From positions 1 to 21,710 of the forward strand of contig CAVVKQ010000016.1 of NCBI GenBank assembly GCA_963748985.1: 21,710 bases of DNA. The letters run 5' to 3'. This DNA is from RPQJ01 sp963748985. GTDB taxonomy: Bacteria; Pseudomonadota; Gammaproteobacteria; Steroidobacterales; Steroidobacteraceae. The position numbers and the translations under genes are program-made. The stretch's first letter is position 1. Each line of letters opens with the position of its first letter. Below, one piece after another: positions 1-6,245 of this stretch. The notes under the pieces were generated by a model. That model did no database searches. It was not told where the DNA came from and saw nothing but the letters and a program-made list of their open reading frames with translations.

Positions 1-164
1 TCCTGCGGCGTGATGCGGAACAGGCAGATCGTGTCGGTTTCCTTGGGGACGTAATCGGCGTCCCAGTACCCCATCTGCCGGTACTTGAGGACGCCGGCGC
101 TGTAGCGCTTCTTCTTGTCGGTGATCTGGTTGCTGTTGCCGACGATTTCAGGTGCGGTGGCCAT
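1..164 (-). CDS. cbbL: RuBisCO large subunit, red-type form I (5' part)
   Basis: Catalyses carboxylation of ribulose-1,5-bisphosphate in the Calvin-Benson-Bassham cycle. Only the first 54 codons are inside the window; the gene runs off the left edge. The translated N-terminus contains KKRYSAGVLKYRQMGYWDAD followed by YVPKETD and LFRITPQ, the pattern of the RbcL N-terminal domain. The YxxMGYW spacing and the longer pre-domain leader fit red-type form IC/ID better than green-type IA, whose equivalent is KEYRQTYWTP. The start is the ATG at 164-162, with a purine-rich ribosome-binding site (AGAGGG, 171-176 on the complement) six bases upstream. The gene is divergent from cbbR, the usual arrangement, and should be activated by it. 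The family call is firm; the subtype is inferred from a short fragment. Confidence 0.93.
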   Translation of the reverse strand, partial: MATAPEIVGNSNQITDKKKRYSAGVLKYRQMGYWDADYVPKETDTICLFRITPQ

Positions 165-170
165 GCCGGG

Positions 171-176
171 CCCTCT
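171..176 (-). promoter_or_regulatory. Ribosome-binding site of cbbL
   Basis: AGAGGG on the minus strand, six bases before the ATG at 164. It supports the chosen cbbL start and contrasts with cbbR on the other side, which has no Shine-Dalgarno sequence. Confidence 0.6.
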
Positions 177-218
177 GGTGGGGTGTGAACGTGACACCAA
201 TGTAGGAGGCTCGATCAT

Positions 219-263
219 TTAGCTGAAGTCATATATTCTGATCCCAGCATTCAGCCTTCCTGA
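219..263. promoter_or_regulatory. Candidate CbbR operator region (three TNA-N7-TNA boxes)
   Basis: LysR-type CbbR regulators are known to bind TNA-N7-TNA sites between cbbR and the cbb operon. Three matches are visible on the plus strand: TTA-N7-TCA at 219-231, TCA-N7-TGA at 229-241 and TCA-N7-TGA at 251-263. The last lies inside a perfect dyad, TTCAG-N5-CTGAA (250-264). The two TCA/TGA boxes are 22 bp apart centre to centre, about two helical turns, as expected for an LTTR tetramer with a recognition and an activation site. That CbbR binds here is inference from position and motif. Confidence 0.65.
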
Positions 264-273
264 ACTGTCACAG

Positions 274-323
274 AAATAGGGGACGCTCACCTATTTCTGA
301 AAATAGGTGAGCGTCCCCTATTT
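274..323. repeat. 50-bp perfect palindrome abutting the cbbR start codon
   Basis: Two perfectly complementary 23-nt arms (274-296 and 301-323) flank a 4-nt loop, ctga. The arms begin with AAATAGGGGACGC and end with CACCTATTT. Short palindromes of the GGGGAC...CCTATTT kind are, from memory, commonly seen as REP-like elements mobilised by REP-associated tyrosine transposases, so a transposed element is the likely origin. The right arm ends at 323 and the cbbR ATG begins at 324, so the element occupies the ribosome-binding site position. No transposase is in the window. Confidence 0.8.
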
Positions 324-1286
324 ATGAAAAACGTGTCGCTGCGACAGCTGCGGGTTTTCGCGTCGGTTGCCAAGCACCTGAGTTTTGCCCGCGCGGCCGA
401 GGAATTGAACCTCTCGCCCCCGGCAGTTTCCATGCAAATCAAGGAGTTGGAGGTCGAAGTCGGCCTGCCGCTTTTTGACCGGACCAGCCGCAAGGTCTCG
501 CTGACCACGGTCGGCGAGTACCTGCTTGCCTATACCCGCCGCGTGCTGGTCGCCATGCGCGACGCCGAGGACGTGGTCGCCCGCTTCCGCGGCCTCAAGA
601 CCGGTGTGCTCGACGTGGGCATGGTCAGCACGGCCAAGTACTTCGTGCCGCGGATGCTCGCCAACTTCCGGGATGATCACCCCGGCGTCGAGATCCGGCT
701 GCAGGTCTGCAACAAGCGCGACGAGGTCGTGACGCTGATGCAGCAGGGTGCGGTTGAGCTCGCGATCATGGGGCGACCGCCACAGTCGTGGCCTACGCGC
801 GCAGAGCCGTTCGCGATGCACCCGCACGTGCTGGTGACGGCAGTCGACCATCCGTTCACGCGGATGGAACGCGTGCCGGCCCGGGCGCTGCAGGAAGAAG
901 GATTCATCGTGCGTGAGCCAGGCTCCGGCACGCTCGCGGCGCTCGACGAATTCATGATGGCGCATCACATGAAGGCGCGCGTCGCGATGCAGATGTCGAG
1001 CAACGAGGCGATCAAGCAGGCCGTGATGGCTGGCATGGGGATCTCGCTGCTGTCGCTGCACACGCTTGGGCTCGAACTCGATCACGGGTTGATCGCCGTG
1101 CCGGAGGTCCAGGGCTTGCCGGTGATGCGGCGCTGGCATGTCGTCAACAACCTGTCGAAGACGCTTTCCCCGGCCGCCGAGGCGTTCCGCTACTTCATCC
1201 TGGAGCGCGGCGAGAGTTTCCTCGCCGAGCAGTTCGCGCGGCACGATGTTGCGCGCACTGGGAACGCGCTCGCGACGGAACACTGA
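324..1286 (+). CDS. cbbR: LysR-family transcriptional regulator CbbR
   Basis: A 320-aa LysR-type regulator, the normal family length. It acts in the cytoplasm as a DNA-binding activator of the Calvin cycle (cbb) operon. Residues about 4-62 form the winged helix-turn-helix (LRQLRVFASVAKHLSFARAA, then SPPAVSMQIKELE); the rest is the periplasmic-binding-protein-like effector domain (from about residue 90, GVLDVGMVSTAKYFVPRML). The N-terminal wording, the domain pattern and the position divergent from cbbL all indicate CbbR. The ATG at 324 is chosen because the family N-terminus begins here. No Shine-Dalgarno sequence precedes it, because the bases immediately upstream are the right arm of a long palindrome. 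The gene is expected to be autoregulated from the shared intergenic operator. A RHH/MazF toxin-antitoxin pair follows 55 bp downstream. Confidence 0.93.
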   Translation: MKNVSLRQLRVFASVAKHLSFARAAEELNLSPPAVSMQIKELEVEVGLPLFDRTSRKVSLTTVGEYLLAYTRRVLVAMRDAEDVVARFRGLKTGVLDVGMVSTAKYFVPRMLANFRDDHPGVEIRLQVCNKRDEVVTLMQQGAVELAIMGRPPQSWPTRAEPFAMHPHVLVTAVDHPFTRMERVPARALQEEGFIVREPGSGTLAALDEFMMAHHMKARVAMQMSSNEAIKQAVMAGMGISLLSLHTLGLELDHGLIAVPEVQGLPVMRRWHVVNNLSKTLSPAAEAFRYFILERGESFLAEQFARHDVARTGNALATEH

Positions 1287-1315
1287 ACGACCGCTCACAA
1301 ACGGATTTGCACGGG

Positions 1316-1345
1316 TCATACCGTGGTGATACCGTTCTGGTATGA
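1316..1345 (+). promoter_or_regulatory. Candidate autoregulatory operator/promoter of the RHH-MazF module
   Basis: Nested inverted repeats overlap the antitoxin start codon: TCATACC (1316-1322) pairs with GGTATGA (1339-1345), and ATACC (1329-1333) pairs with GGTAT (1339-1343) around a 5-nt spacer. A possible promoter is TTGCAC (1307-1312) with TACCGT (1330-1335) at 17-bp spacing, which would start transcription at about the ATG. The position fits repression by the antitoxin's ribbon-helix-helix domain. This is inference from symmetry. Confidence 0.5.
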
Positions 1346-1578
1346 AGATCGCAATTTCGGTGCCGGACGAGGTGTTCGAAGCCGGCGAGCACCTCGCGCA
1401 CCAGCTCGGCATTTCCCGCAGCCAGCTGTACAGCGACGCCCTGGCCACCTACCTGAGCGCGCGCGGCGCCGAAGAGGTGACCGCCCGCCTGAACGCGCTA
1501 TATGGCGCGCAACCGTCAGAAATCGAGCCGGCAATCCAGCGCGCGCAACTCAAGAATCTCGTCGATGAAGCGTGGTGA
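1342..1578 (+). CDS. Ribbon-helix-helix antitoxin (MazE/CopG-like)
   Basis: A 78-aa protein. The N-terminus (MKIAISVPDEVFEAGEHLAHQ) is a classic ribbon-helix-helix: a beta strand with alternating hydrophobic and basic residues followed by two helices (LGISRSQLYSDALATYL). This fold dimerises and binds operator DNA. The C-terminal half (about 45-78) is polar and probably flexible, the part that normally wraps the toxin. The reading frame overlaps the downstream MazF-type toxin by 14 nt, a standard antitoxin-toxin arrangement with translational coupling. Inverted repeats sit on the start codon. There is no Shine-Dalgarno sequence, so the mRNA may be leaderless. It is a functional MazE equivalent but its RHH fold differs from the AbrB-fold MazE of E. 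coli, so no symbol is given. Confidence 0.85.
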   Translation: MKIAISVPDEVFEAGEHLAHQLGISRSQLYSDALATYLSARGAEEVTARLNALYGAQPSEIEPAIQRAQLKNLVDEAW

Positions 1579-1903
1579 GGTCTGGTGGGCATCGCTGCCG
1601 GCACCGACCGGTTCCGGCCCCGGCTTTCGCCGGCCTGTGCTGGTGATTCAGGCCGACCCGTTCAACCAGAGCCGCATCGCCACAGTCGTCGCGGCCGTCA
1701 TCACGTCGAACCTGGCATTGGCGGATTCGCCCGGCAACGTGCGCATGGGCAAGAGCGAATCAGGACTGGCGAAGCCTTCGGTCGTGAACGTCTCACAGGT
1801 GGTCACACTCGACCGCCAGCTGCTCACGCAGAGAGTCCGCGCAGTCCCGGGCACGACGATGCGTCACGTGGACGAAGGGTTGCGTCTCGTTCTCGGGCTT
1901 TGA
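1565..1903 (+). CDS. mazF: MazF/PemK-family endoribonuclease toxin
   Basis: A 112-aa protein of normal MazF length. Members cleave RNA at short single-stranded sequences and are neutralised by the cognate antitoxin. The family hallmarks are visible: MKRGEVWWASLPAPTGSGPGFRRPVLVIQ at the N-terminus (the RGEVWW strand, then the RPVLV strand carrying the conserved Arg), an internal SNLALADSPGNVRM segment, and a late KPSVVNVSQVVTLDR motif. The start is the ATG at 1565 inside the antitoxin frame; a longer reading from 1502 would add 21 residues with no family similarity. It ends 10 bp before the convergent VapC gene. The frame is intact, so the toxin is potentially active. Confidence 0.9.
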   Translation: MKRGEVWWASLPAPTGSGPGFRRPVLVIQADPFNQSRIATVVAAVITSNLALADSPGNVRMGKSESGLAKPSVVNVSQVVTLDRQLLTQRVRAVPGTTMRHVDEGLRLVLGL

Positions 1904-1913
1904 CTCATCAAGA

Positions 1914-2351
1914 TCAGCGGGGGCTGAGCAAGGTCAGTTCGGTCCTGCCCAGCAGGCGCAGAAAGCCTCGGTCGAACGTGGCGAGATGCTCGCCAATGGT
2001 CTGCACGGCCGCCGCGATCCACGCATCGGGCACATCGTTGCCAGTTATAGAGTGATCGCGCAGCAAGCGGCGCAACGCCGGCCACTCGCGCCCGAGTTCA
2101 GCAAGCTCGACACCCGGGACCGCCAGCAATGAATCGATGTACTCGACAGCGGCTTGCGACGGCGCAGGTTCACGGAAGACCTTCGCATGCGTGGCCAGAC
2201 GCAGGAAGCCCGCGACCACCATGGGTAACAAGACAAAGCTCCGCCCTGTCGCGACACCGGACACGCCGGCCCGGACGCAGGCCAGCGCAACTTCGTGATG
2301 TGGATGATCGGGCCGGAACGCCGCCAGCAGCACGTTGACGTCAGGTGTCAT
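1914..2351 (-). CDS. vapC: VapC-like PIN-domain ribonuclease toxin
   Basis: A 145-aa PIN-domain protein. PIN toxins are Mg2+-dependent RNases that typically cut tRNA or rRNA. The acidic metal-binding residues are recognisable: Asp4 in MTPDVNVLLAAF, the central Glu in the AVEYID region, Asp in GNDVPDAWIAAAV, and Asp in LATFDRGF near the C-terminus. The ATG at 2351 is chosen because PIN domains begin with the D-x-N-x-L strand directly after the start; the longer in-frame extension upstream lies inside the antitoxin gene. It overlaps the vapB stop by 11 nt, so the pair is coupled. It converges with mazF, and no terminator is visible in the 10-bp gap. Confidence 0.88.
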   Translation of the reverse strand: MTPDVNVLLAAFRPDHPHHEVALACVRAGVSGVATGRSFVLLPMVVAGFLRLATHAKVFREPAPSQAAVEYIDSLLAVPGVELAELGREWPALRRLLRDHSITGNDVPDAWIAAAVQTIGEHLATFDRGFLRLLGRTELTLLSPR

Positions 2352-2589
2352 CGTCAGCCGCGTCGGCAAGGGATCGATTGGAGAGGGGGTCAACGCCCCG
2401 CACCAGGCCGCCACGACCTTCGTACACCGCAATTTCCGGCTCTGCCACGTTCCCGGTCCGCTGACGCCGCACCCTCAATCGCAGGCGCAGTCCGTCTTCG
2501 ATGAGCCCGGTGAGGCTGCGGCCTTCACGAGCCGCGAGCGCCTTGGCGCGCACCAGCAACTCGTCATCGAGGTCCAGCGTCGTCTTCAT
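2341..2589 (-). CDS. vapB: VapB-type antitoxin
   Basis: An 82-aa antitoxin for the PIN toxin encoded immediately downstream. The N-terminus (MKTTLDLDDELLVRAKALAA, then REGRSLTGLIEDGLRLRL) is the ribbon-helix-helix of the VapB/DUF2191 group, which binds DNA as a dimer. The C-terminal half (AVYEGRGGLVRGVDPLSNRS and an acidic DDDT end) is the usual toxin-wrapping tail. The start is the ATG at 2589, which follows a TATAAT box by 7 nt and has no Shine-Dalgarno sequence, implying a leaderless transcript. The gene reads away from the aminotransferase gene, whose stop is 58 bp upstream on the same strand. Confidence 0.87.
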   Translation of the reverse strand: MKTTLDLDDELLVRAKALAAREGRSLTGLIEDGLRLRLRVRRQRTGNVAEPEIAVYEGRGGLVRGVDPLSNRSLADAADDDT

Positions 2590-2596
2590 GGGCGCG

Positions 2597-2614
2597 ATTA
2601 TACAGAAATCTGTA
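2597..2614 (-). promoter_or_regulatory. vapBC -10 box and overlapping operator palindrome
   Basis: On the minus strand a perfect TATAAT lies at 2602-2597. It overlaps a 14-bp perfect palindrome, TACAGA-TT-TCTGTA (2601-2614). The -10 ends 7 nt before the vapB ATG. No convincing -35 is visible. The overlap suggests VapBC autorepression by blocking the -10 region. Confidence 0.65.
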
Positions 2615-2647
2615 CTCCGCCCGTCGAGGCCTGTTTGTGACGAATTC

Positions 2648-4357
2648 CTACAGATTGAAGAACTGCAGCTCGCCGAATTCGAAAGCCTTGCTGCACGAGC
2701 CGGCCCCTGGTTCACCCAGTCGAGCTGCCATTTCCCTGGCCTGCTGCAGGCACTCCGCATAGAGACGCACGCGCTCCGCGGTGGGCAGCGCGGTCTGCTC
2801 ACAGCCCCTGGACTCGAGCGCGGCTTCGATCGAAAAGCGTTCGTGCTGTTCCTGGAACTCGCGGTGCGTCCACATCCCGGTGGGAGGATCGAACTCATAG
2901 AGCGGCAGGAAGCAGTGTCCCTGCTGCGCGACGAAATCAACTGCGTCCGTGATGAACCGGGCGTCGGCATCGTCCATCGCGTAATGGAACCCGACGCGGC
3001 ACCAGCCGGGCTTGATGCCCTGGAAGCCCTTGCGCACCCAGTCCCGGTACTGCTCCGAGGTCGTCTCGTCGATGCCCAGCAGGCGGTGACCGTACGGACC
3101 CGCGCATGAACAACCGGCACGCGACTGGATGCCGAACAGGTCGTTGAGCAGCACCGTCACGAACTTGGGATGCAGGTAGCGTCCGCGTGCATCGCGCAGG
3201 TTGAACGACACGATGCCGATGCGGCGGGCTGGATCGGCATTGCCGAGCAACTCGAAGCGCTCGTTGGCAGACCACTGCTGCATCGCGCGGCGCAGCAGCT
3301 CGTGCTCGCGCGCCTCGATGCGCTCGACGCCGATCTTCTGCTTGAGGTCCAGCGCCAGCGCCGCCTTCATCGTCTGCAGCACGCCCGGCGTGCCGGCTTT
3401 CTCGCGCTCTTCGATGTCCGCGATGAAATCCTGGTCCAGCGGACTCACGTAGTCGACGGTACCGCCACCCGCGACGCTCGGCGGCAGGTCGCGTGAATAC
3501 AGGCGTTCGTTGAAGACGAGCACGCCGCTCGAACCCGGACCGCCGAGAAACTTATGCGGCGAGAGGAAGACGGCGTCGTACGAAGCGTCGCCACCCGCAG
3601 CGTCCGGCGCAGGATTCATGTCGATTTCGACGTAGGGCGCGCTCGCGGCATAGTCGAAGCATGCGTACGCATCGTGTGCATGCAGCAGCTTCGCGATCTC
3701 GCGCGTCGGGGAGCGCATGCCGGTGACGTTGGACGCGGCCGAGAACGAGCCAATGCGCAGGCGGCCCTGGTACTCCGGCGCACGCAGCAGGTGTTGCAGG
3801 TGTTCGACGTCCACACTGCCATCAGCGGCGAGATTGACCTCGACGACCGTGGCGAGACCCTGCCGCCACGTGACTTCGTTGCTGTGATGCTCATAGGGGC
3901 CGACAAACACCACCGGCTGTCGCGACTGCTGGAAGCGACGGAATTCTTCGAACTTCGCATCACCCATGAAGGCTCGCAGCTGGTCGCCCACGACCTTGCG
4001 TGTAGCCGGCGGCAACGCGACACCGAGAATCTGCTGCAGCTTGTCGATCGCGCCGGTGGCGCCGGTGCCGCAGGCCACGATGCGCCCGTGCGGCCCGGCA
4101 TTCACGGAGCGCTTGATGGTGCGCTCCGCTTCGTGCAGCAGGCGGCTCATGCTGCGGCCCGTCAGGTCGTCTTCCGTGTGCGTGTTGGCGTAGATGCGCT
4201 GCAGGTGCTGCAGGTAGCGCTCGACGAAGAGCAGGCAGCGGCCCGACGCCGTGTAATCGCAATAAACCATCAGCCGGCGGCCGAACGGCGTCTCGAACGC
4301 CGAATCGATGCCGACGATCTGCGAACGCAGGAAATCGAAGGTCAATGGTTGTTGCAT
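2648..4357 (-). CDS. PLP-dependent class V aminotransferase, cysteine desulfurase-like, with C-terminal extension
   Basis: A 569-aa cytoplasmic fold-type I PLP enzyme. Visible features are the phosphate-binding GTGAT at 97-101, Asp235 in ACFDYAASA (pyridine nitrogen contact), and Lys269 in LSPHKFLGGPGSSGVLVF (Schiff-base lysine). A Cys-rich active-loop segment, SRAGCSCAGPYGH (about 412-424), sits at the place of the persulfide cysteine of SufS/NifS. It is about 160 residues longer than SufS; the excess is mainly a C-terminal extension after about residue 465 (HCFLPLYEFDPPTGMWTHRE and a helical Arg/Glu-rich end). It stands alone, with no suf/isc genes nearby, so sulfur mobilisation for Fe-S assembly is not shown. 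A selenocysteine lyase- or epimerase-like role is also possible. The family call is secure and the substrate unknown. Confidence 0.87.
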   Translation of the reverse strand: MQQPLTFDFLRSQIVGIDSAFETPFGRRLMVYCDYTASGRCLLFVERYLQHLQRIYANTHTEDDLTGRSMSRLLHEAERTIKRSVNAGPHGRIVACGTGATGAIDKLQQILGVALPPATRKVVGDQLRAFMGDAKFEEFRRFQQSRQPVVFVGPYEHHSNEVTWRQGLATVVEVNLAADGSVDVEHLQHLLRAPEYQGRLRIGSFSAASNVTGMRSPTREIAKLLHAHDAYACFDYAASAPYVEIDMNPAPDAAGGDASYDAVFLSPHKFLGGPGSSGVLVFNERLYSRDLPPSVAGGGTVDYVSPLDQDFIADIEEREKAGTPGVLQTMKAALALDLKQKIGVERIEAREHELLRRAMQQWSANERFELLGNADPARRIGIVSFNLRDARGRYLHPKFVTVLLNDLFGIQSRAGCSCAGPYGHRLLGIDETTSEQYRDWVRKGFQGIKPGWCRVGFHYAMDDADARFITDAVDFVAQQGHCFLPLYEFDPPTGMWTHREFQEQHERFSIEAALESRGCEQTALPTAERVRLYAECLQQAREMAARLGEPGAGSCSKAFEFGELQFFNL

Positions 4358-4680
4358 TGGCCGATTCTACCCCTGCACCCGGGCGGCGAGGACTGGGGTG
4401 AGGGCTACGACGATTCGGTTACTTGCGCCTTGCGCACCTTTCCGCAGCGACGGAAAAGGCGCTCGGCCGCAATCTCGCAAGCGGTTGATCCGGAGCCTTT
4501 CCCCGAGCGCGTGTCTGCCTTTCCAAGCTCGGGGGAAGGCTCCGGATCAACCGCTTGTGACGCCATTGCGCGCCTACTTTCCAAACTCGAGAGCCAAAGG
4601 AGCGCCGTGCGCATATTCCGACTGTGTACGAGCCCGCATCGGGTCTACCATGGACTTGGGTAACGCACGGGAGAACGGTC
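4358..4680. other. Intergenic region with hairpin repeat copy 1
   Basis: 323 bp without a credible gene. It must hold the aminotransferase promoter (minus) and that of the small gene at 4681 (plus), but no convincing -35/-10 pair was identified for either. The centre is taken by the 80-bp hairpin repeat at 4478-4557. Short open frames on the minus strand here merely translate the repeat and its flanks. Confidence 0.7.
4478..4557 (+). repeat. 80-bp dispersed hairpin repeat, copy 1
   Basis: 31-nt arms at 4478-4508 and 4527-4557 are complementary except for one position that can pair as G-U, around an 18-nt loop (4509-4526). The loop is the exact reverse complement of the loop of copy 2 at 13419-13436, so the two copies are inverted relative to each other. 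Four base pairs in the stem differ from copy 2, and each is changed on both arms. Both copies are followed by GTGA. It is probably a REP/MITE-like family; no coding capacity. Confidence 0.85.
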
Positions 4681-4932
4681 ATGTTGCATGAGCACGTTTC
4701 AATCACCCAGGTCGGATCGCCCGACCCTGAACTGCGCAACTCCCCGATTGCCGTCGAGGACGACATCGATACCGATGTCGTGCGACAGCAAGTGCCCGGC
4801 GCAGCGGTGTGCTGGTTCAACGGCAGCGAATTCCGCAACGACGACCTGGTCGCCAGCGGCTCGCAGGTCCTGCGGTGCAGCTACGGCGTGTGGGTCGACG
4901 CGGGCTCGACGATCGACGACCGCAGTCCGTAA
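4681..4932 (+). CDS. Small hypothetical protein with two-cysteine strand motif
   Basis: An 83-aa protein of unknown function. The start is the ATG at 4681, with GGGAG (4670-4674) at suitable spacing as ribosome-binding site. The first half is acidic (SPIAVEDDIDTDVVRQQ). The second half has the pattern VCWFNGSEFRNDDLVASGSQ then VLRCSYGVWVDAG: two cysteines bracketing a short beta-rich segment. This pattern loosely resembles small DUF1496-like proteins (C-x-Y-x-G-x-x-Y...L-x-C); the resemblance is from memory and weak. No signal peptide or membrane segment is seen. Its last 52 bp overlap, tail to tail, the 3' end of the histidine kinase gene. The good RBS and clean frame favour a real gene. Confidence 0.6.
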   Translation: MLHEHVSITQVGSPDPELRNSPIAVEDDIDTDVVRQQVPGAAVCWFNGSEFRNDDLVASGSQVLRCSYGVWVDAGSTIDDRSP

Positions 4933-6242
4933 TCCGAAGTGACGGGCGACGGCGGCAGCCAGAACCGGACCACGACTCCCTCCTCCCCGTCGGTCCGGTT
5001 GCCCGCTTCGAGCGAGCCGCCGTGCGCCTCCACGATCTCCCGGCACAGCGTCAGGCCGAGCCCGCTCCCGGCAGGCTTGGTCGAATAGAACGGCAGCAAG
5101 GCGTTGGTCAGCACATCGGGGCTCATGCCCGAGCCGCGGTCGCGCACCTCGACCGTCCAGCCGCCACGCGCGGGGCGGACCGACACGAAGGTCGACGACG
5201 GCGGCGAACCTGCTTCCGTGGCGTTCTTGAGCAGGTTGATCATCACCTGCTCGAGTTGCGACTCGTCGAACCACCCCACCTCGCCGGGCACGATGCCATC
5301 GAGCGCAAACGGAGCGACGGCCTGCAGCGAATCGAGAAACCGGCGCCATTCGACGTGCGCGGGGCGCGGCTTCGGCAGCTTGGCAAAACGCGAGTACCCG
5401 TCGACGAACTGCGCCAGGTGCGACATGCGCTCCTCGATCGCCCCGAACACGCGCATCAGCTGCCCCGTGTCCGGCTGCAAGGCGAGGCGCTGGCCCGACT
5501 GCGCCAGCGACGCGATCGGGGCGACGGAATTGTTGATCTCGTGCGCAATGACACGGATCACGCGCTTCCAGATCGCGACTTCCTGGGCGTTGACCTCGCG
5601 CGTGAGCTGCTTCAGCAGGCGCAGGCGGTGCGGCTGCCCGTTGAGGAGGAATTGCCTGTGCGAAACGTGGAACACCTCGGCATCGGCGTGGATGGTTGCG
5701 GTGAAGAGCCGGTCCCGGTTGTCCTCGAGTGCCTCGCGCAGCGAGGCAGGCATCGGCTCGAGCAGGGGCGAGAGCGCAAGGCCTTCGAGCTTGCGACCCG
5801 CGGACAGCAACTGCCGGGCCGCGAGATTCGCGTACAGGATCGTGCCCGTGGCGTTCGTCAGGATCAGCGCCAGCGGCGAGGCCTGGATCACGGTGTCGAG
5901 CAGCAGTTCGCGCTGGTAGAGGTCCTGGCGCTGGCTGCGCAGCTTGCCGCCCAGCGTGTTGTACGCAGTCACGAGCTTGCGCCAACTTGCATCCCGGGGC
6001 TTCGCGATGCTCACGCTGTAGTCCGCGTCGTGCAGGCTCGAGATGCCGTCGGCGAGGGCATCGAGCAGCGACTCCTGCATGTGCAGCGAGCGGCGCACCC
6101 ACCAGGCCAGCGTCGCGTACGCGATCGTCGCGAACACCAGCGCTGCGATCCGGTAGGGCCACGCGACGTCCATGAGGGCAAGCGCGATGAGCGTCAACAG
6201 CCCCAGCGCGACGAGGAAGAGCGTGACCCGCCGCCGCCGCAT
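4881..6242 (-). CDS. Membrane sensor histidine kinase (NtrB/PAS type)
   Basis: A 453-aa inner-membrane kinase that should phosphorylate the response regulator encoded 3 bp upstream. Two transmembrane segments (about 6-24 and 28-49) with almost no periplasmic loop suggest sensing in or near the membrane. A HAMP-like linker and a PAS domain (about 112-215, SPLALILTNATGTILYANLA) follow. The dimerisation/phosphoacceptor helix has His234 in RVIAHEINNSVAPIASL. The ATPase domain shows the N box (QVMINLLKNATEA, 332-344), G1 box (DRGSGM, 368-373), F box (PFYSTKP) and G2 box (GSGLGL, 392-397). All catalytic motifs are intact. The last about 20 residues lie beyond the ATPase core and overlap the convergent small gene. 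It is the last gene of the exporter operon. The signal is unknown. Confidence 0.92.
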   Translation of the reverse strand: MRRRRVTLFLVALGLLTLIALALMDVAWPYRIAALVFATIAYATLAWWVRRSLHMQESLLDALADGISSLHDADYSVSIAKPRDASWRKLVTAYNTLGGKLRSQRQDLYQRELLLDTVIQASPLALILTNATGTILYANLAARQLLSAGRKLEGLALSPLLEPMPASLREALEDNRDRLFTATIHADAEVFHVSHRQFLLNGQPHRLRLLKQLTREVNAQEVAIWKRVIRVIAHEINNSVAPIASLAQSGQRLALQPDTGQLMRVFGAIEERMSHLAQFVDGYSRFAKLPKPRPAHVEWRRFLDSLQAVAPFALDGIVPGEVGWFDESQLEQVMINLLKNATEAGSPPSSTFVSVRPARGGWTVEVRDRGSGMSPDVLTNALLPFYSTKPAGSGLGLTLCREIVEAHGGSLEAGNRTDGEEGVVVRFWLPPSPVTSDYGLRSSIVEPASTHTP

Positions 6243-6245
6243 GAT

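Noticed and set aside
274..323. Intrinsic terminator reading of the palindrome before cbbR
   Set aside because: The stem is AT-rich at its ends and not followed by a U-tract on either strand. It abuts a start codon, where a terminator would make no sense.
318..1448. 376-codon minus-strand frame across cbbR
   Set aside because: It is antisense to a clear LysR-type regulator and shows only Arg/His/Asp-rich sequence with no recognisable fold.
4478..4557. Insertion sequence or CRISPR unit at the hairpin repeat
   Set aside because: No transposase frame, no target duplication that I could establish, and no regularly spaced repeat-spacer series; only two distant copies are seen.
4405..4838. Minus-strand small open frames upstream of the 4681 gene
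   Set aside because: They translate the hairpin repeat and the antisense of the small gene. They have no RBS and no similarity that I can recognise.
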